Shown here in pieces: positions 1-11,400 of a stretch of DNA of 64,000 nt; positions within the stretch are counted from its first letter, which is position 1; each line of letters opens with the position of its first letter. The notes beneath the pieces were generated by a model, which saw nothing but the letters and a program-made list of their open reading frames with translations, made no database searches and was not told the origin of the DNA. The DNA comes from Zerene cesonia (lineage: Eukaryota; Arthropoda; Insecta; Lepidoptera; Pieridae): assembly GCF_012273895.1 (NCBI RefSeq), contig NC_052120.1, positions 3,162,001 through 3,226,000 of the forward strand, given 5' to 3'. The position numbers were made by a program, and so were the translations under genes.

Positions 1-420
1 ATATTTAAAATAAATACCTGACGATGGTACTAAAGTGTTGAGAAAATATGATAAAATAAGTTTTTCATCATGATGCGTTTATAATTTAATCTGTAATAGA
101 TATATATACATTAAATAAAAGTGATGATTCTGAGTGTGAAAGTCGAACACGCTTCGGCAGTAGTTAGTATTAAACCCATCTGAAAATATACTAGCCTTTT
201 GCAATCTAGTTCATTTTCGTTATCAGTCCATGTGGTCATCACCTTCAATATTCACTTATGTCAACTGTCAGTACTCAGTTGTCCTAGGAAGCGTGGAAAA
301 ACGAACACAGCGGCATATTTACAAATTGTGTTATTGAAATCAATAGGAGGGTTATAAAACGTGATTATTATATCAATATAACTAGTGACTTATATTCTGT
401 CTTAAAAAACACTCATTAAA
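1..420. other. Upstream region of FCF1
   Basis: AT-rich sequence before the FCF1 start codon. It should contain the FCF1 promoter and 5' untranslated region. I see no TATA box that I would defend and no open frame resembling a known protein. Confidence 0.4.
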
Positions 421-1105
421 ATGGTAAAAATACTTTCCAAAATTTAGTTTGTTGCTTTTGTATTACTCGTGTTATATTTTGAATAATTTTCAGGGAAAGC
501 AAAAGAAGACGAGAAAGATAGTCGAAAAGCGTTTCGCAAAAATGAAGAAAATGATCAATCCTAAAGATAACAGAATAAAACCCAGTGATCGTGGTATCCA
601 GAAAAAAAAGAAACCCGATCCAAATGCATTGAAAATACGAGAAGTTCCACAAACAAGTTCTGCTTTATTCTTCCAATATAATACACAACTCGGCCCACCT
701 TATCACATAATAATCGATACAAATTTTATAAATTTCTCTATCAAGAATAAATTGGATATAGTTCAAAACATGATGGACTGTTTATATGCAAAGTGTATTC
801 CATACATAACTGATTGTGTTTTAGGGGAATTAGAAAAACTTGGTCGTAAATATAGGGTAGCTTTAAGAATAATTAAAGATCCTCGTTTTGAACGGTTAGC
901 ATGCCTACACAAAGGAACATATGCAGATGACTGCATAGTACAAAGAGTGACACAGCATAAGTGTTATATTGTAGCAACCAATGATAAGGATTTGAAAAGG
1001 CGAATAAGAAAAATACCTGGTGTTCCTATTATGTATGTTGCAGACCACAAATATACTATAGAAAGAATGCCTGATGCTTATGGTGCACCCAAAGGTGCAA
1101 TTTGA
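421..1105 (+). CDS. Fcf1: rRNA-processing protein FCF1 (PIN domain), 204 aa
   Basis: Exons 421-423 and 494-1105. The first coding exon is the ATG alone (AAA-ATG|GTAAAA). The intron is 70 bp and ends in TTTTCAG, and the protein then reads M-GKQKKTRK, which matches the conserved start of FCF1. The rest follows the family closely: a basic N-terminus, FFQYNTQLGPPYHIIIDTN carrying the first PIN-domain acidic residue, a CLYAKCIPYITDCVLGELEK stretch, then GTYADDCIVQRV and VATNDKDLKRRI with the later acidic residues, and IERMPDAYGAPKGAI at the end. Length fits the family (about 200 aa). Known role: nucleolar component of the small-subunit processome, needed for early cleavages of pre-18S rRNA. The gene converges with the DMAP1-like gene. 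An in-frame ATG at 449 lies inside the intron and would add residues absent from the family, so I reject it as the start. Confidence 0.93.
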
Positions 1106-1116
1106 TTATTATGTAG

Positions 1117-1122
1117 AATAAA
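1117..1122 (+). promoter_or_regulatory. Polyadenylation signal AATAAA of FCF1
   Basis: A canonical AATAAA lies 12 bp after the FCF1 stop codon. A second AATAAA lies near 1379. Either could set the 3' end. Confidence 0.5.
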
Positions 1123-1602
1123 AAATTACTGTATTTTTGCTTTTTATTTCTTACCTGTAAAATTAGTGTTTTAACATATTTTTTTGGTTTGATAACATAG
1201 GTGGCTGCTAAGATACATAAAAATAATATAATGAATAAAGGTTTTATAAAAACCACTACTGTTATTTCAAATAACAAAATAAATGCAAATTTTATTTCAA
1301 CACATACTATGACTTGTGTATTGTATTTTAAATATAAAAAAAAATTTAAAAGTATTTTTCGGAAACTTATTGTATTTCAATAAATGGCCTCATAGGTGAA
1401 TCATATAGTAACAATTATTGTGGAAAACAAAACATCTTATTTCTAACATCTATCCAATTTATTTTCACGTATATTAAGCTTATTTTACACTTGAAGAATC
1501 CCATTACACACAAAAGGGGCTACAGATAAATTATTAAACATTTTCCTTGTTTAAGTGTCAAATCACACAGTCTCAGTAAATGATTCAAGTTACTTAGTAG
1601 CG

Positions 1603-2265
1603 CTAAATGGTGTTATTCAATGCACTGGGGGAACCAACCACATCTATGATTTCACTCACTGGTTTTGTTTCACCATCTGTACTTGTGTTACAAATTGATG
1701 GGGGTATGGTTAAGGTCTGTAACAAATTATAAGAATATTATTCAGAGCAAAAGCATTATGGATTTAAAAAAGGATATATGTAGTTAGTATATTTCACAAG
1801 TCAAAATCCTTGTAATTTATTTAATTCAGAATAATAACGAAAAAATAAAGTAATAAAATAATACCCATTATACTCTGGTGACAAATCAAGATCATTAATT
1901 CTTTGGAACAGATTGTATACTCAAAAACCCTTAGGTTTATCTTATCTTAGGTTAATATTATTTATTTATCTTATCTTGTCTTCTTACTATTTTACAAATA
2001 CAGAACAAACAAAGGAATAATTAATGATCTTTGATTTGATTATCATAGACGGCATAATTTTATCTTTAAAGTTACTCAAATGCTTTTGAATATAAAAAAT
2101 GTAAACTCGCCTTGCCAGGGTTTAAAGCTTCATATTGATGTCTCAAAGCTTGAAGCTCAAATTCACAAGATGCTAATGCATTCTTCAGGTCCAATGCAAG
2201 TGCCAAGTCTGAGCGCAGCTCATTGAAGTGTTTACACACAGCCTCGGTGGGAGTCGGTGCAATAT
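1603..2265 (-). CDS. DMAP1: DNA methyltransferase 1-associated protein 1 (DMAP1)-like, last two exons only
   Basis: Exon 2265-2111 reads in one frame as IAPTPTEAVCKHFNELRSD, then a helix with LKNALASCEFELQALRHQYE, ending ALNPGK. This resembles the C-terminal helical segment of DMAP1, a shared subunit of the NuA4/TIP60 acetyltransferase and SWR1/SRCAP remodelling complexes. The final exon, 1716-1603, adds 37 residues, including EIIDVVGSP, before TAG. Both exons start after good acceptors (TATTTTAG and TTACAG). The donor of the first is a GC type (AAG|GCGAGT), and only this junction keeps a long frame. Earlier exons should lie towards higher coordinates, inside or beyond the gap at 2340. I found none in 3340-4076. 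The gene is therefore partial here because of the assembly. The family call rests on motif memory and is less certain than FCF1. Confidence 0.72.
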
Positions 2266-2339
2266 CTAAAATAGTTATATTTTCATATCTAATGTTTTCA
2301 TAGTTATTACCAGATACATTTGCATAATTTATATGTTAT

Positions 2340-3339
2340 NNNNNNNNNNNNNNNNNNNNNNNNNNNNNNNNNNNNNNNNNNNNNNNNNNNNNNNNNNNNN
2401 NNNNNNNNNNNNNNNNNNNNNNNNNNNNNNNNNNNNNNNNNNNNNNNNNNNNNNNNNNNNNNNNNNNNNNNNNNNNNNNNNNNNNNNNNNNNNNNNNNNN
2501 NNNNNNNNNNNNNNNNNNNNNNNNNNNNNNNNNNNNNNNNNNNNNNNNNNNNNNNNNNNNNNNNNNNNNNNNNNNNNNNNNNNNNNNNNNNNNNNNNNNN
2601 NNNNNNNNNNNNNNNNNNNNNNNNNNNNNNNNNNNNNNNNNNNNNNNNNNNNNNNNNNNNNNNNNNNNNNNNNNNNNNNNNNNNNNNNNNNNNNNNNNNN
2701 NNNNNNNNNNNNNNNNNNNNNNNNNNNNNNNNNNNNNNNNNNNNNNNNNNNNNNNNNNNNNNNNNNNNNNNNNNNNNNNNNNNNNNNNNNNNNNNNNNNN
2801 NNNNNNNNNNNNNNNNNNNNNNNNNNNNNNNNNNNNNNNNNNNNNNNNNNNNNNNNNNNNNNNNNNNNNNNNNNNNNNNNNNNNNNNNNNNNNNNNNNNN
2901 NNNNNNNNNNNNNNNNNNNNNNNNNNNNNNNNNNNNNNNNNNNNNNNNNNNNNNNNNNNNNNNNNNNNNNNNNNNNNNNNNNNNNNNNNNNNNNNNNNNN
3001 NNNNNNNNNNNNNNNNNNNNNNNNNNNNNNNNNNNNNNNNNNNNNNNNNNNNNNNNNNNNNNNNNNNNNNNNNNNNNNNNNNNNNNNNNNNNNNNNNNNN
3101 NNNNNNNNNNNNNNNNNNNNNNNNNNNNNNNNNNNNNNNNNNNNNNNNNNNNNNNNNNNNNNNNNNNNNNNNNNNNNNNNNNNNNNNNNNNNNNNNNNNN
3201 NNNNNNNNNNNNNNNNNNNNNNNNNNNNNNNNNNNNNNNNNNNNNNNNNNNNNNNNNNNNNNNNNNNNNNNNNNNNNNNNNNNNNNNNNNNNNNNNNNNN
3301 NNNNNNNNNNNNNNNNNNNNNNNNNNNNNNNNNNNNNNN
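2340..3339. other. Assembly gap, 1000 N
   Basis: Exactly 1,000 unknown bases, the same length as the other three gaps, so the length is probably a placeholder. It probably hides upstream exons of the DMAP1-like gene. Confidence 0.95.
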
Positions 3340-4076
3340 AGTAAAGCACAGATAGATAAACATGTATATTGAGAGGATGGCATTCATATATTGGCGCGCG
3401 ACTACAACTTGGACTTGACCGATTTTTGTTACTATAATAGTAATTCACATAATGAATTATGTAGTAATAATTAAAACTAAAAATGTTTTCTTAATAATAA
3501 TCTCTTGCCCTACGTAATTTTCTTAAAAACAAAATAAACTATATCAAACAAATCACTTTCATCCACAGAACACGACTATACACAAACAGTGTAGGGACGA
3601 TAGACTAGGTGTATATAAAAATTTTACAGATTGTTATATATCATTTTTCTTTATCCTCCTTACAGTATTATGTTATCTGTGATACTGCTTAGGTTTATAG
3701 TCTGTATGTTATCAAGGAATTTAATTCGGGCCGCAAATATTTGGAATTCCGGATTGAACGATCAACATAGTGTTCATTAATTAATAATAATATTGTGTTT
3801 GAAGCTATAAATTATTCTATTGTCAATATTATAATAAATTTACAGAAAATTACATTATTGATTAAAAAGGTACTTACAAAATAAAAATTAGTTGATTGTG
3901 CAAAACAAAGCATAAGCATTGTTTTAGACATTTTTACCAGGATTTTCAATGCTATTCTATTTTTTTCTACGTATACGATATTTAAATGGTAATTGTATTT
4001 TAAATGTTTTTATTCTTTTAATTTAGGTATTAAAATATAGGACAGGAGTTCTTTTTCATACAAAAACAAAGCCAAA
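3340..4076. other. Non-coding interval between DMAP1-like and carboxypeptidase genes
   Basis: AT-rich, with no convincing exon on either strand. It should include the 3' untranslated region of the carboxypeptidase copy that ends at 4077 and perhaps the 5' end of the DMAP1-like gene. Confidence 0.4.
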
Positions 4077-7000
4077 TTATGTTTCACGTGTTACTCGTTC
4101 TAGCATTTTTTTAGTTGCGACAGGATTATCCAAGAGTGTCTGAAATATAAAAGGGATTTTGAAGAAAATCACTGGAAATAATTGTCATGCTTTCATCTTA
4201 AACTGGTGAGATTTTTCATATAAATTACAAAAAAAACATTAGATTTTTTTTAATCCTTAAGATTAATAATATTCATGTGTATTGTAGTTTTGATCTTTCC
4301 TTTTGTTTGCAATTCTTTTAATGTATCTTTTTAACTGAACATTATAATATACTTTATTAACTGCTTATTTTGATACACAGAAAATCTTACCGATTGGCCT
4401 GCTATGTTAATCCAGTAGAAATTAAGGCGACTTGATTCACGGAAATATCCTTCTATTTGTTTATTTATTACAAGAGTCTTCCGTTCACTATTGGTAAAAT
4501 TAGTTTGTCCATACCAATTTAAATGATCAATCCATTCTAGTTGTCCTGTAATTACAACGATTCACCCTGATTTTTTTAACGGTACGATGACTTATTCTTT
4601 TATTTTCAACCGACATCAAAAAAGGTTGGAGGTTGTCAATTCGATTGTACTTTTTTATTGGCTAATATTATTATTTAAGAACAAGTGCCTCCCATGTATT
4701 GCCATTTTTATTTGGTGTAGTTATGACAATTTAAAGGCAGTTTAGTTTTTTTGTTGACAAAAAATTTTTATCTAAATTTAAGTATGTATTATGTGTATTT
4801 AAGTAGGATAATTTTTTAAGAAAATTACGTCATAGTACATACTATACATATATAATAAACTTCTACGAATACCTTCTATCACAACTTGATTATTGTTACA
4901 AATACGAAAGTCTTTCGTTCGTATGTCTCCTCTTCACGCCTATACCACTCAACCGATTTGGATGAAATTTGGACCAAAGATAATTTGAGACTTGAGAAAA
5001 GACATAAGAAATCCCATGGGAACAGTAAGTTTGTTGTTATTCTTTGTCTACGCTGATGATATCCGGACGGAAAGCTAGTTTGTCTTTAATGAATTACGTA
5101 CGGCTCAATATAAAATCTGTCATATTTTTAGAAACAAAAGAGGTAGGTTGGTAATGAACAAAATCATGATGCTATACTTTAAAATAACACTATCATCAAA
5201 ACAAAATATATGAAATGATCTTCATTATAAAAAAAAATTGTGAAAATTGATGCATAAATAAAATTTATTATTAGGGTTTATCAGTACTGGAGTAGTCCTA
5301 TACTCAGGGCTTTTAATCTCCTGCTGTTCTGATAGTTTATAAAATACAATTCACTAATACAATATTGCTTACCTGGTGTATTTGATACTGCGTCCAGGTT
5401 ACCATTGAAAATAGTAACAATTACGTTTGAGTTGTTTAAAATATTTTCCACTGAAACAGATATTTTGTCATGTAATATAAGCGGTTTGATCTTCGTTCCA
5501 AACGAATTAGAAGTTAATTTGAAGCAGATTTAATTTAAGATTTCCTTTTATACAATAATATTTTCTGTATGATGTAAATAACGAACATTTATCTACTGTG
5601 GGTTCCATGTAAAGTGGCCTAAAAGCTTTAATAACATCATCCCGTTTTTCATCATAATTGTTATCATTTGAAATTCCAAGCGCTGGCGCAATTGTTTCCT
5701 CCATGAAACTTTTCATATTAATGTCAGATGGAATAACTCTGTCACGATACGCACTTAGTCCGAAGTAGTCTGCAAATATCGTACTTGATATTAATTAACT
5801 AATCTAGGAATTTGAGGCAGGTAATTGGGTTATATTACAGGTTTACATTATCTATGTTTTATTACCAATTTGAAGTATCTTTTGACGATTTTATATTTAA
5901 CACGTAAAACTCTTATAAAATTTTTAAGTACTCCAAAATATTTTTGGTACACTATCAAATTATTGGGCTGATTATAAAATATAAAATATTTGGGTTACCA
6001 CTTAATAGGCTTTTTAAGTCCTGGTACTTACAATACATTATTTATTTTTTATAATATTGACATTTAATTTTTTTTTTTTAATATTCATACCTCTAACTGA
6101 GTTGCGAGTTAATTTTTCTACGATATATCCCACATTAACCGCTACGGCACCAGCTCTTTCATTTATGAATTCACCCAAAGAAAAGAATTGATTAAAGGCT
6201 TCCTCAAAATTTTTCGATGACACTAAGGAGGACAGCGAGGTTGAAAATTCTTCTATTGCCGCTCTACCATTACCATCGACGTAGGCTAATTCTTCTAAAT
6301 AAAATCCCAATTTGGTCAGTGTAAGAGCTGGTGATATTATGGGATTACCTAGAAAGATGCCTTTTATTTTGTGAGAATAGTCCTCATCCTGTCGAATAAA
6401 GTACAACATGAAATGCTTTTGTACGTTATTAGAAGTTTAAAATAAATCATAATATGTATTCGTGTTCCTTTTTTAAACGATATGCTGAATATAATGGGAA
6501 TTAGGTCTGTTGCTTCATTTTGTTTTAACATACCTCTAGCAATCGTGTTGTCAATGGAATGGCTAAATGAGACGCATCACCTTGTGCATAAATGTATAAA
6601 GGCGCATCTTCATATTCATCATTATGTCCATAAAATGATTGTAAAGTGTATATTAAATTATCAACTGCAAGCAATATAGAACGATGAGCTTTAAATTTAT
6701 ATATTACATTTATTATATTTACACATTATTCAAAGAAGTAAAATTACCCATATCACTTAAATTTGTCAAGATCGACTGCTCATCTTCAAGTTGACTGAAC
6801 CCAGTCCCTAAGAGGCTGTCTACGAATAACAAGTGATAGTCGCTGACCTAAAAAATACAAAGCTCTTTTAATATCACCAGGTTGTTCTTCTTCATTGAAT
6901 TTGGATTTAATGTAAATTTATTTACCAGCGATGTGTTCCTCGTATTTAGATTAAAGTCTAAGGGCCCTATTCCCCCAAAGTTTAGGAGAAAACTATCAGG

Positions 7001-7397
7001 TATTCCTGTAACCCCACCTAGAAATAGTAAAATTGGTCGACTCTGGTCTGACGTAGATGGGAAGAACCACCAGAAAATATCGCCGGCACCATAAATTCTC
7101 GTATATGCTGCATTGTATTTAACTTGACCTAACCCATCAGTCTCAAGAACTAAAAGAAAGTATGTTAGATGTAGAGTAAGTTTTTTAATATAAAGTGTAA
7201 CTATAGTAATTAAATTAAACTAAGGGTATAATTTACAATAAGGAAAACGTTTGTGATACTTAATTTTATTACTTACGAATTGTTTCAAACTTATCATTTG
7301 AAGTATCTGTTACTAGCCACCAAATGAGAACACCCAGTCCAGCTAATATAAGTAAGCCAACTATAACGGATATAATAATTATAAATTTTTTAGACAT
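4077..7397 (-). CDS. Membrane-anchored SCPEP1-type serine carboxypeptidase homologue, probably catalytically dead, 450 aa
   Basis: Nine exons (7397-7277, 7149-6926, 6847-6748, 6664-6534, 6388-6091, 5769-5587, 5450-5373, 4545-4391, 4139-4077) sum to 1,353 bp and one open frame. Residues 1-30 (MSKKFIIIISVIVGLL, then LAGLGVLIWWLV) form a signal anchor rather than a cleaved signal. Family landmarks remain: LLFVDSLLGTGFS (120-132), KGIFLGNPIISP, FNGNLDAVSNTP with the family Asp at 372, EGYFRES, and a DNP motif in the last exon. The active site is gone. The glycine-rich oxyanion loop reads FLGGVTGIPDS, the GxSYGGK nucleophile site reads AQGDASH (Gly177 in place of Ser), and the GHS histidine is Gln429. 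The exon layout matches the active neighbour at 8420-11644, so it is a tandem duplicate. The frame is open throughout, which argues for a retained pseudoenzyme rather than a pseudogene. The donor after exon 6 (AAAT|GTTCGT) is weak. Confidence 0.85.
4590..4672 (+). repeat. Lepidopteran interspersed repeat fragment (TTTCAACCGACatcAAAAAAGG type)
   Basis: Contains TTTTCAACCGACATCAAAAA followed by GGTTGGAGGTTGTCAATTCG, a signature I recognise from many lepidopteran introns. A diverged reverse-oriented copy lies at 35110-35185. It sits in an intron of the inactive carboxypeptidase gene. Confidence 0.55.
4890..5095 (+). repeat. Interspersed repeat fragment with ACTCAACCGATTTGGATGAAA core
   Basis: Intronic segment with the phrase ATACCACTCAACCGATTTGG, ending near CCGGACGGAAAGCTAGTTTG. 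The same phrase type recurs around 15020-15060 and 21480-21530, and it is common in lepidopteran dispersed elements. The exact family is not assigned. Confidence 0.5.
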
Positions 7398-8419
7398 AGT
7401 GTATTTATTTACTTTTATTCAATTATTTGTAGTAGCTTCTATTTGTAGAAGAATACAAACTCTTATCGTATTTCGGTACTCACAACAAAGATTAAGGACA
7501 CAACATAGGTAACTCGTGTACGTATCAATTATTGAGGTATTTAAATAGAGAGATAATTATTGCAATACATGATTGTACTTATCGCCCAGTTAGTAAGAGA
7601 TAAGGTAAACATTTCCAAAATTTAAATAATTGATTATGTGTTTGAAAACTTAATTAGGTTAGGTACTTATCAATTTCTGAAATCAACGAACAAAATATCT
7701 TATTACATAACACTACCTTCATAAAAATTAGTAAATAAAATAATATCTTTTATTTCTAACTAGCAGTAATCCGCGGCGTTACTCGCGTGGTACCTGAGTA
7801 AAAAGCCTTTGTGCTAATCCAGACTACAATCTATCTTCTGACCAAATTTTGTGCCGATACGATGAGCTGTTTTCCCGCGAAAGAGTAACAAACATTCATA
7901 CATGCATTTATCCTTCTATCCATCCATTACAAACTTGACCATTGGATAAAAATACAGAAAAATGTGATTCTATTGCAGCATAAAAGGAAACTAACATTGT
8001 CAATGTAATAATACAGGAAAATACCAAATACTAACAATTTTTGTAAAATAAATACTATTATCCATGATACACAATCTAAATGTAAGAGCGATTATTTTAA
8101 GTATAAGGAAGTGAAAAAATAACAGTTATACAGGAAAAGGAAATCTTTTATTTCCTTTTAATACTAGTAAAGGATAATTATATTAGAATATTGCCTTTGA
8201 TTGCTATAAACACATTCGCACATATTTAAAAGAAAAAATTCTATAACATGACGTCATGTTTGTCTTTCTATTTTACATTTCTTTTAAACCTTCACAGTTA
8301 TTATTTGCAAAAATAATTTATTCTAACGACCTTAAAGTCTAAAGTTGATAACCAGGTATAGGTGGGACATTCAAGGTAAAATAAAGATATTGAAATAATT
8401 TAAATAATATTATTTTTTA
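7398..8419. other. Intergenic spacer between the two carboxypeptidase copies
   Basis: About 1 kb containing the promoter and 5' untranslated region of the inactive copy. A possible TATA-like TATTTAAATA lies near 7535-7547 on the minus strand. A repeat remnant occupies 7760-7935 (ACTAGCAGTAATCCGCGGCG and onwards). No other gene is visible. Confidence 0.4.
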
Positions 8420-11400
8420 TTATCCAAATGAAGTCATGTCTCTAAGAAATGCATTCGATCCGGCTGGGTTATCTCTCGGTACCTGCAAATTGTTCAAATA
8501 ATTATATTATTATCATTATATCATTTATTCAACAATTTATTTGAAAGCAATTAAATTATTTGTACTAATACAAGGTTAGAAAATTTAATTTTTTCAATTA
8601 CGCATATTGAAATTAAATATAAATACATGTTTTGTCTTCATATATAATTGCTTCTGCTATATTATCATTTACAATCTAGTAGAAAAAGTTAATGACAACT
8701 AAAAAAAAAAAATGAAAAAAGTAGCCACTATTGTAAATATGTAATTTTTAGCAATTTTTATTTCGAATATTATTAGGTATTATATATATAGGAAGGTTGT
8801 ACCCCCATAAACATTACATAATATACAATCAAGTGAAAATATTTGCTCGGTCATTGCATGCATTGAGCCTTTGTGTTAAAATAGTAACCCAAGCGTACAA
8901 TACACGGATGTTAAATATGCAGATATCTAATCTAATAATTTGAGAATTTTCATCTCCTTATTTTACCGAATAGCTAGTTCATTGGTCCTATATTGGTATG
9001 GATTATCTAATAATCTTGTTAATTTAGAAATATTCTATGAAAATCTAGTTAGAAAATATCAGACTTAGTATAAAGCAATAATACTAGTATATTATTTTGC
9101 GAATAAAATAATATATACATATTTAAATTGAAATCATACACTATGCCCTGCTTTATTAATCCAAAAGAATCTAAAGTTTCCGTATGATTTGTAATATCCT
9201 TCCAGCTGATTGTTTTCCCAAATTGGTTGGCGGGGTGCATTTTTATAACCTTCTGCTCCAGCCCACTTGAGGCGGTCGACCCACAATATTTGTCCTATGA
9301 AAATGCGATCATTCAATTGCAAGTATGGATTTATATAATATATTGTGCTTTATTCTAATAACAATACATACCTGGAGTGTCACAAATAAGATCTAAATTT
9401 CCATTATACTTGGTGAGGATTATGTCCGTTTCATTTAATAGCTTTTCAACTGAAATGTATTTTAAAAATAGTTTATTGGTTGTATGAAAAAATCTACAAA
9501 ACATAAAAATTTCCATGAACAAAGAAAGAAGAAGAAGAAAGAAATATTTGTAGAAGATTCTTATAAATGGAAAATTAATCAAAATGCAAAAAACCACAGT
9601 ACTTAAACATTTGTATATAACTCTAGTGTTTAATACTTGTATATTTCGACGTACGTACTGCCATCGGTAACAGGTTTCATAAAGTCGCCTCTCAAAGTGT
9701 CAAAGACTGCATTTGACTGCGATCCCCACGTAACATTTGCGGGTATGTTAAGTGCATCCTTGATTACCGTATTCATAAATTCATCTAGATCTATCTCTTC
9801 CTGTCCTTCCGGTAACTGTATAGGGTGATCTCTTATTGTCAGTTTCGTTAAAAATTCTGAAACATATTTCGTTTCTAATTATTAGTGTTTTTAGGCTAAT
9901 TTTAGATACGATAAATTGAAATTATACCATCAAGATTTCGGGGAGTATCTTGGAGCCAATCAAGTGGTATTCTCGTAAGAATATTGTAAAAGTCCACATA
10001 GGTTGTTGCGCTAAACACTTGCTGCTGCGTTCTTCCCCACTGAAAGCTGGATTCCCGGTACAGGCCAGCATTAAATAGTCTTTCAGCTTCGAATGCTGAT
10101 TTTTGGATGTTGTCATAACCGGTCTTGTCTATAAGACCAGCGGCTAGTAATAGTGGGGCCCAGGTTAAAGTAGCATCGACAGGTGATATCCAAGCATTAC
10201 CCATAGCTATCCCTCTTAAATTTGATTTAATAGTCCCAGCCTCTTCCGCCTAATAAAAAAACATGCGTTACTTTATTCGATATATGCAACTATTTTTAGT
10301 AAGGAAAACTAAGTTTTTACCTCGCGCATTCGAATGCCCATGTCTATAGCCATTTTACCCCCATAAGATTGTCCGTATATGTACAGAGGTACATTTTCAA
10401 ATATGGGATTGTTTCTATAAAATCCTCGCATTAATTCCACGAAGTCCAATGCTAGAACGTAATTTTATGTATAGTTTCCCTAATACTGTATACAAAATAC
10501 ACATGTAGTAAGGCATTAATTATACATGGTAAAAAGCCCAAGTAGCCTCGAAAAAGCTTGGTATTCTGGCGAAGATGAGACAGTATTTCAGACCAGGACA
10601 GTTCAATCTCTACCAAGAACAAGTCCGGTCATGTATGGAATACTGTTCTCACCTCTGGAATGATTCTGCCAAATATCAGCTGGAGACGCTTGAGGCCATA
10701 GAGAGGCGTGCTAAGAAGCTCATAAACGACGATAATCTGGTAGGCAAAAGGTATTAACTTTCATTATAATTTTTGTGAGGTTATAGAATAAAAGCATTAC
10801 CTATTTCATCGTTACTTTTGGTCAGAAATCTTAATTCATCAACGTAACTAAATCCAGTTCCAACGGGGTTATCCACGAAAAGCACGTTGAAGTTTTTAAT
10901 CTAAAATGACACCAATATATACAAAGAAAATAAAAAATTAGACCTCTGGTCTCACTCTACAAATTGCATTTGATTTGATGGTAAATATAGATTACCGTTT
11001 TATCTTAATATAGCATAGACAATACATATATTCATTATGTATCAATACTAGATTAAAAGTCATAAATTTTGGACAGCCTCGAATTAAGAAGCAATTAAAC
11101 GTCTATTAATTCCTATAAATCTTTATACTTCCCCAATTTTGGCTGTTGATGCATTAAAATGTTAATGATAATTCCTCACAAACATAAAAATTGTAACTTA
11201 TAAACGTTTATGTGTATAACAAGAAGCAAAAAAAACACATCGAAAATGATGTCTAGTAAATAAGTTGATCTTACCCAAGTATAATCCCTTTCTTGCAATG
11301 TAAGGTCGAGAGGACCTAGAATTTCAAAATTACCGATACCAGTCGATGAGCCTCCGGGCCCGCCTTGCAACCAGACTATCAATGGTCTTTCTGTGTGATT

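Noticed and set aside
449..493. ATG at 449 as the start of FCF1
   Set aside because: The 15 residues it adds are absent from the family, and a clean acceptor (TTTTCAG) at 493 plus an ATG|GT at 421 restore the conserved N-terminus.
2307..3448. Long frames spanning the N run (and similar ones at 17776, 46971)
   Set aside because: They exist only because unknown bases contain no stop codons.
9049..9322. Two overlapping small minus-strand frames
   Set aside because: They are wrong-frame or intron-extended versions of carboxypeptidase exon 8 (9294-9140).
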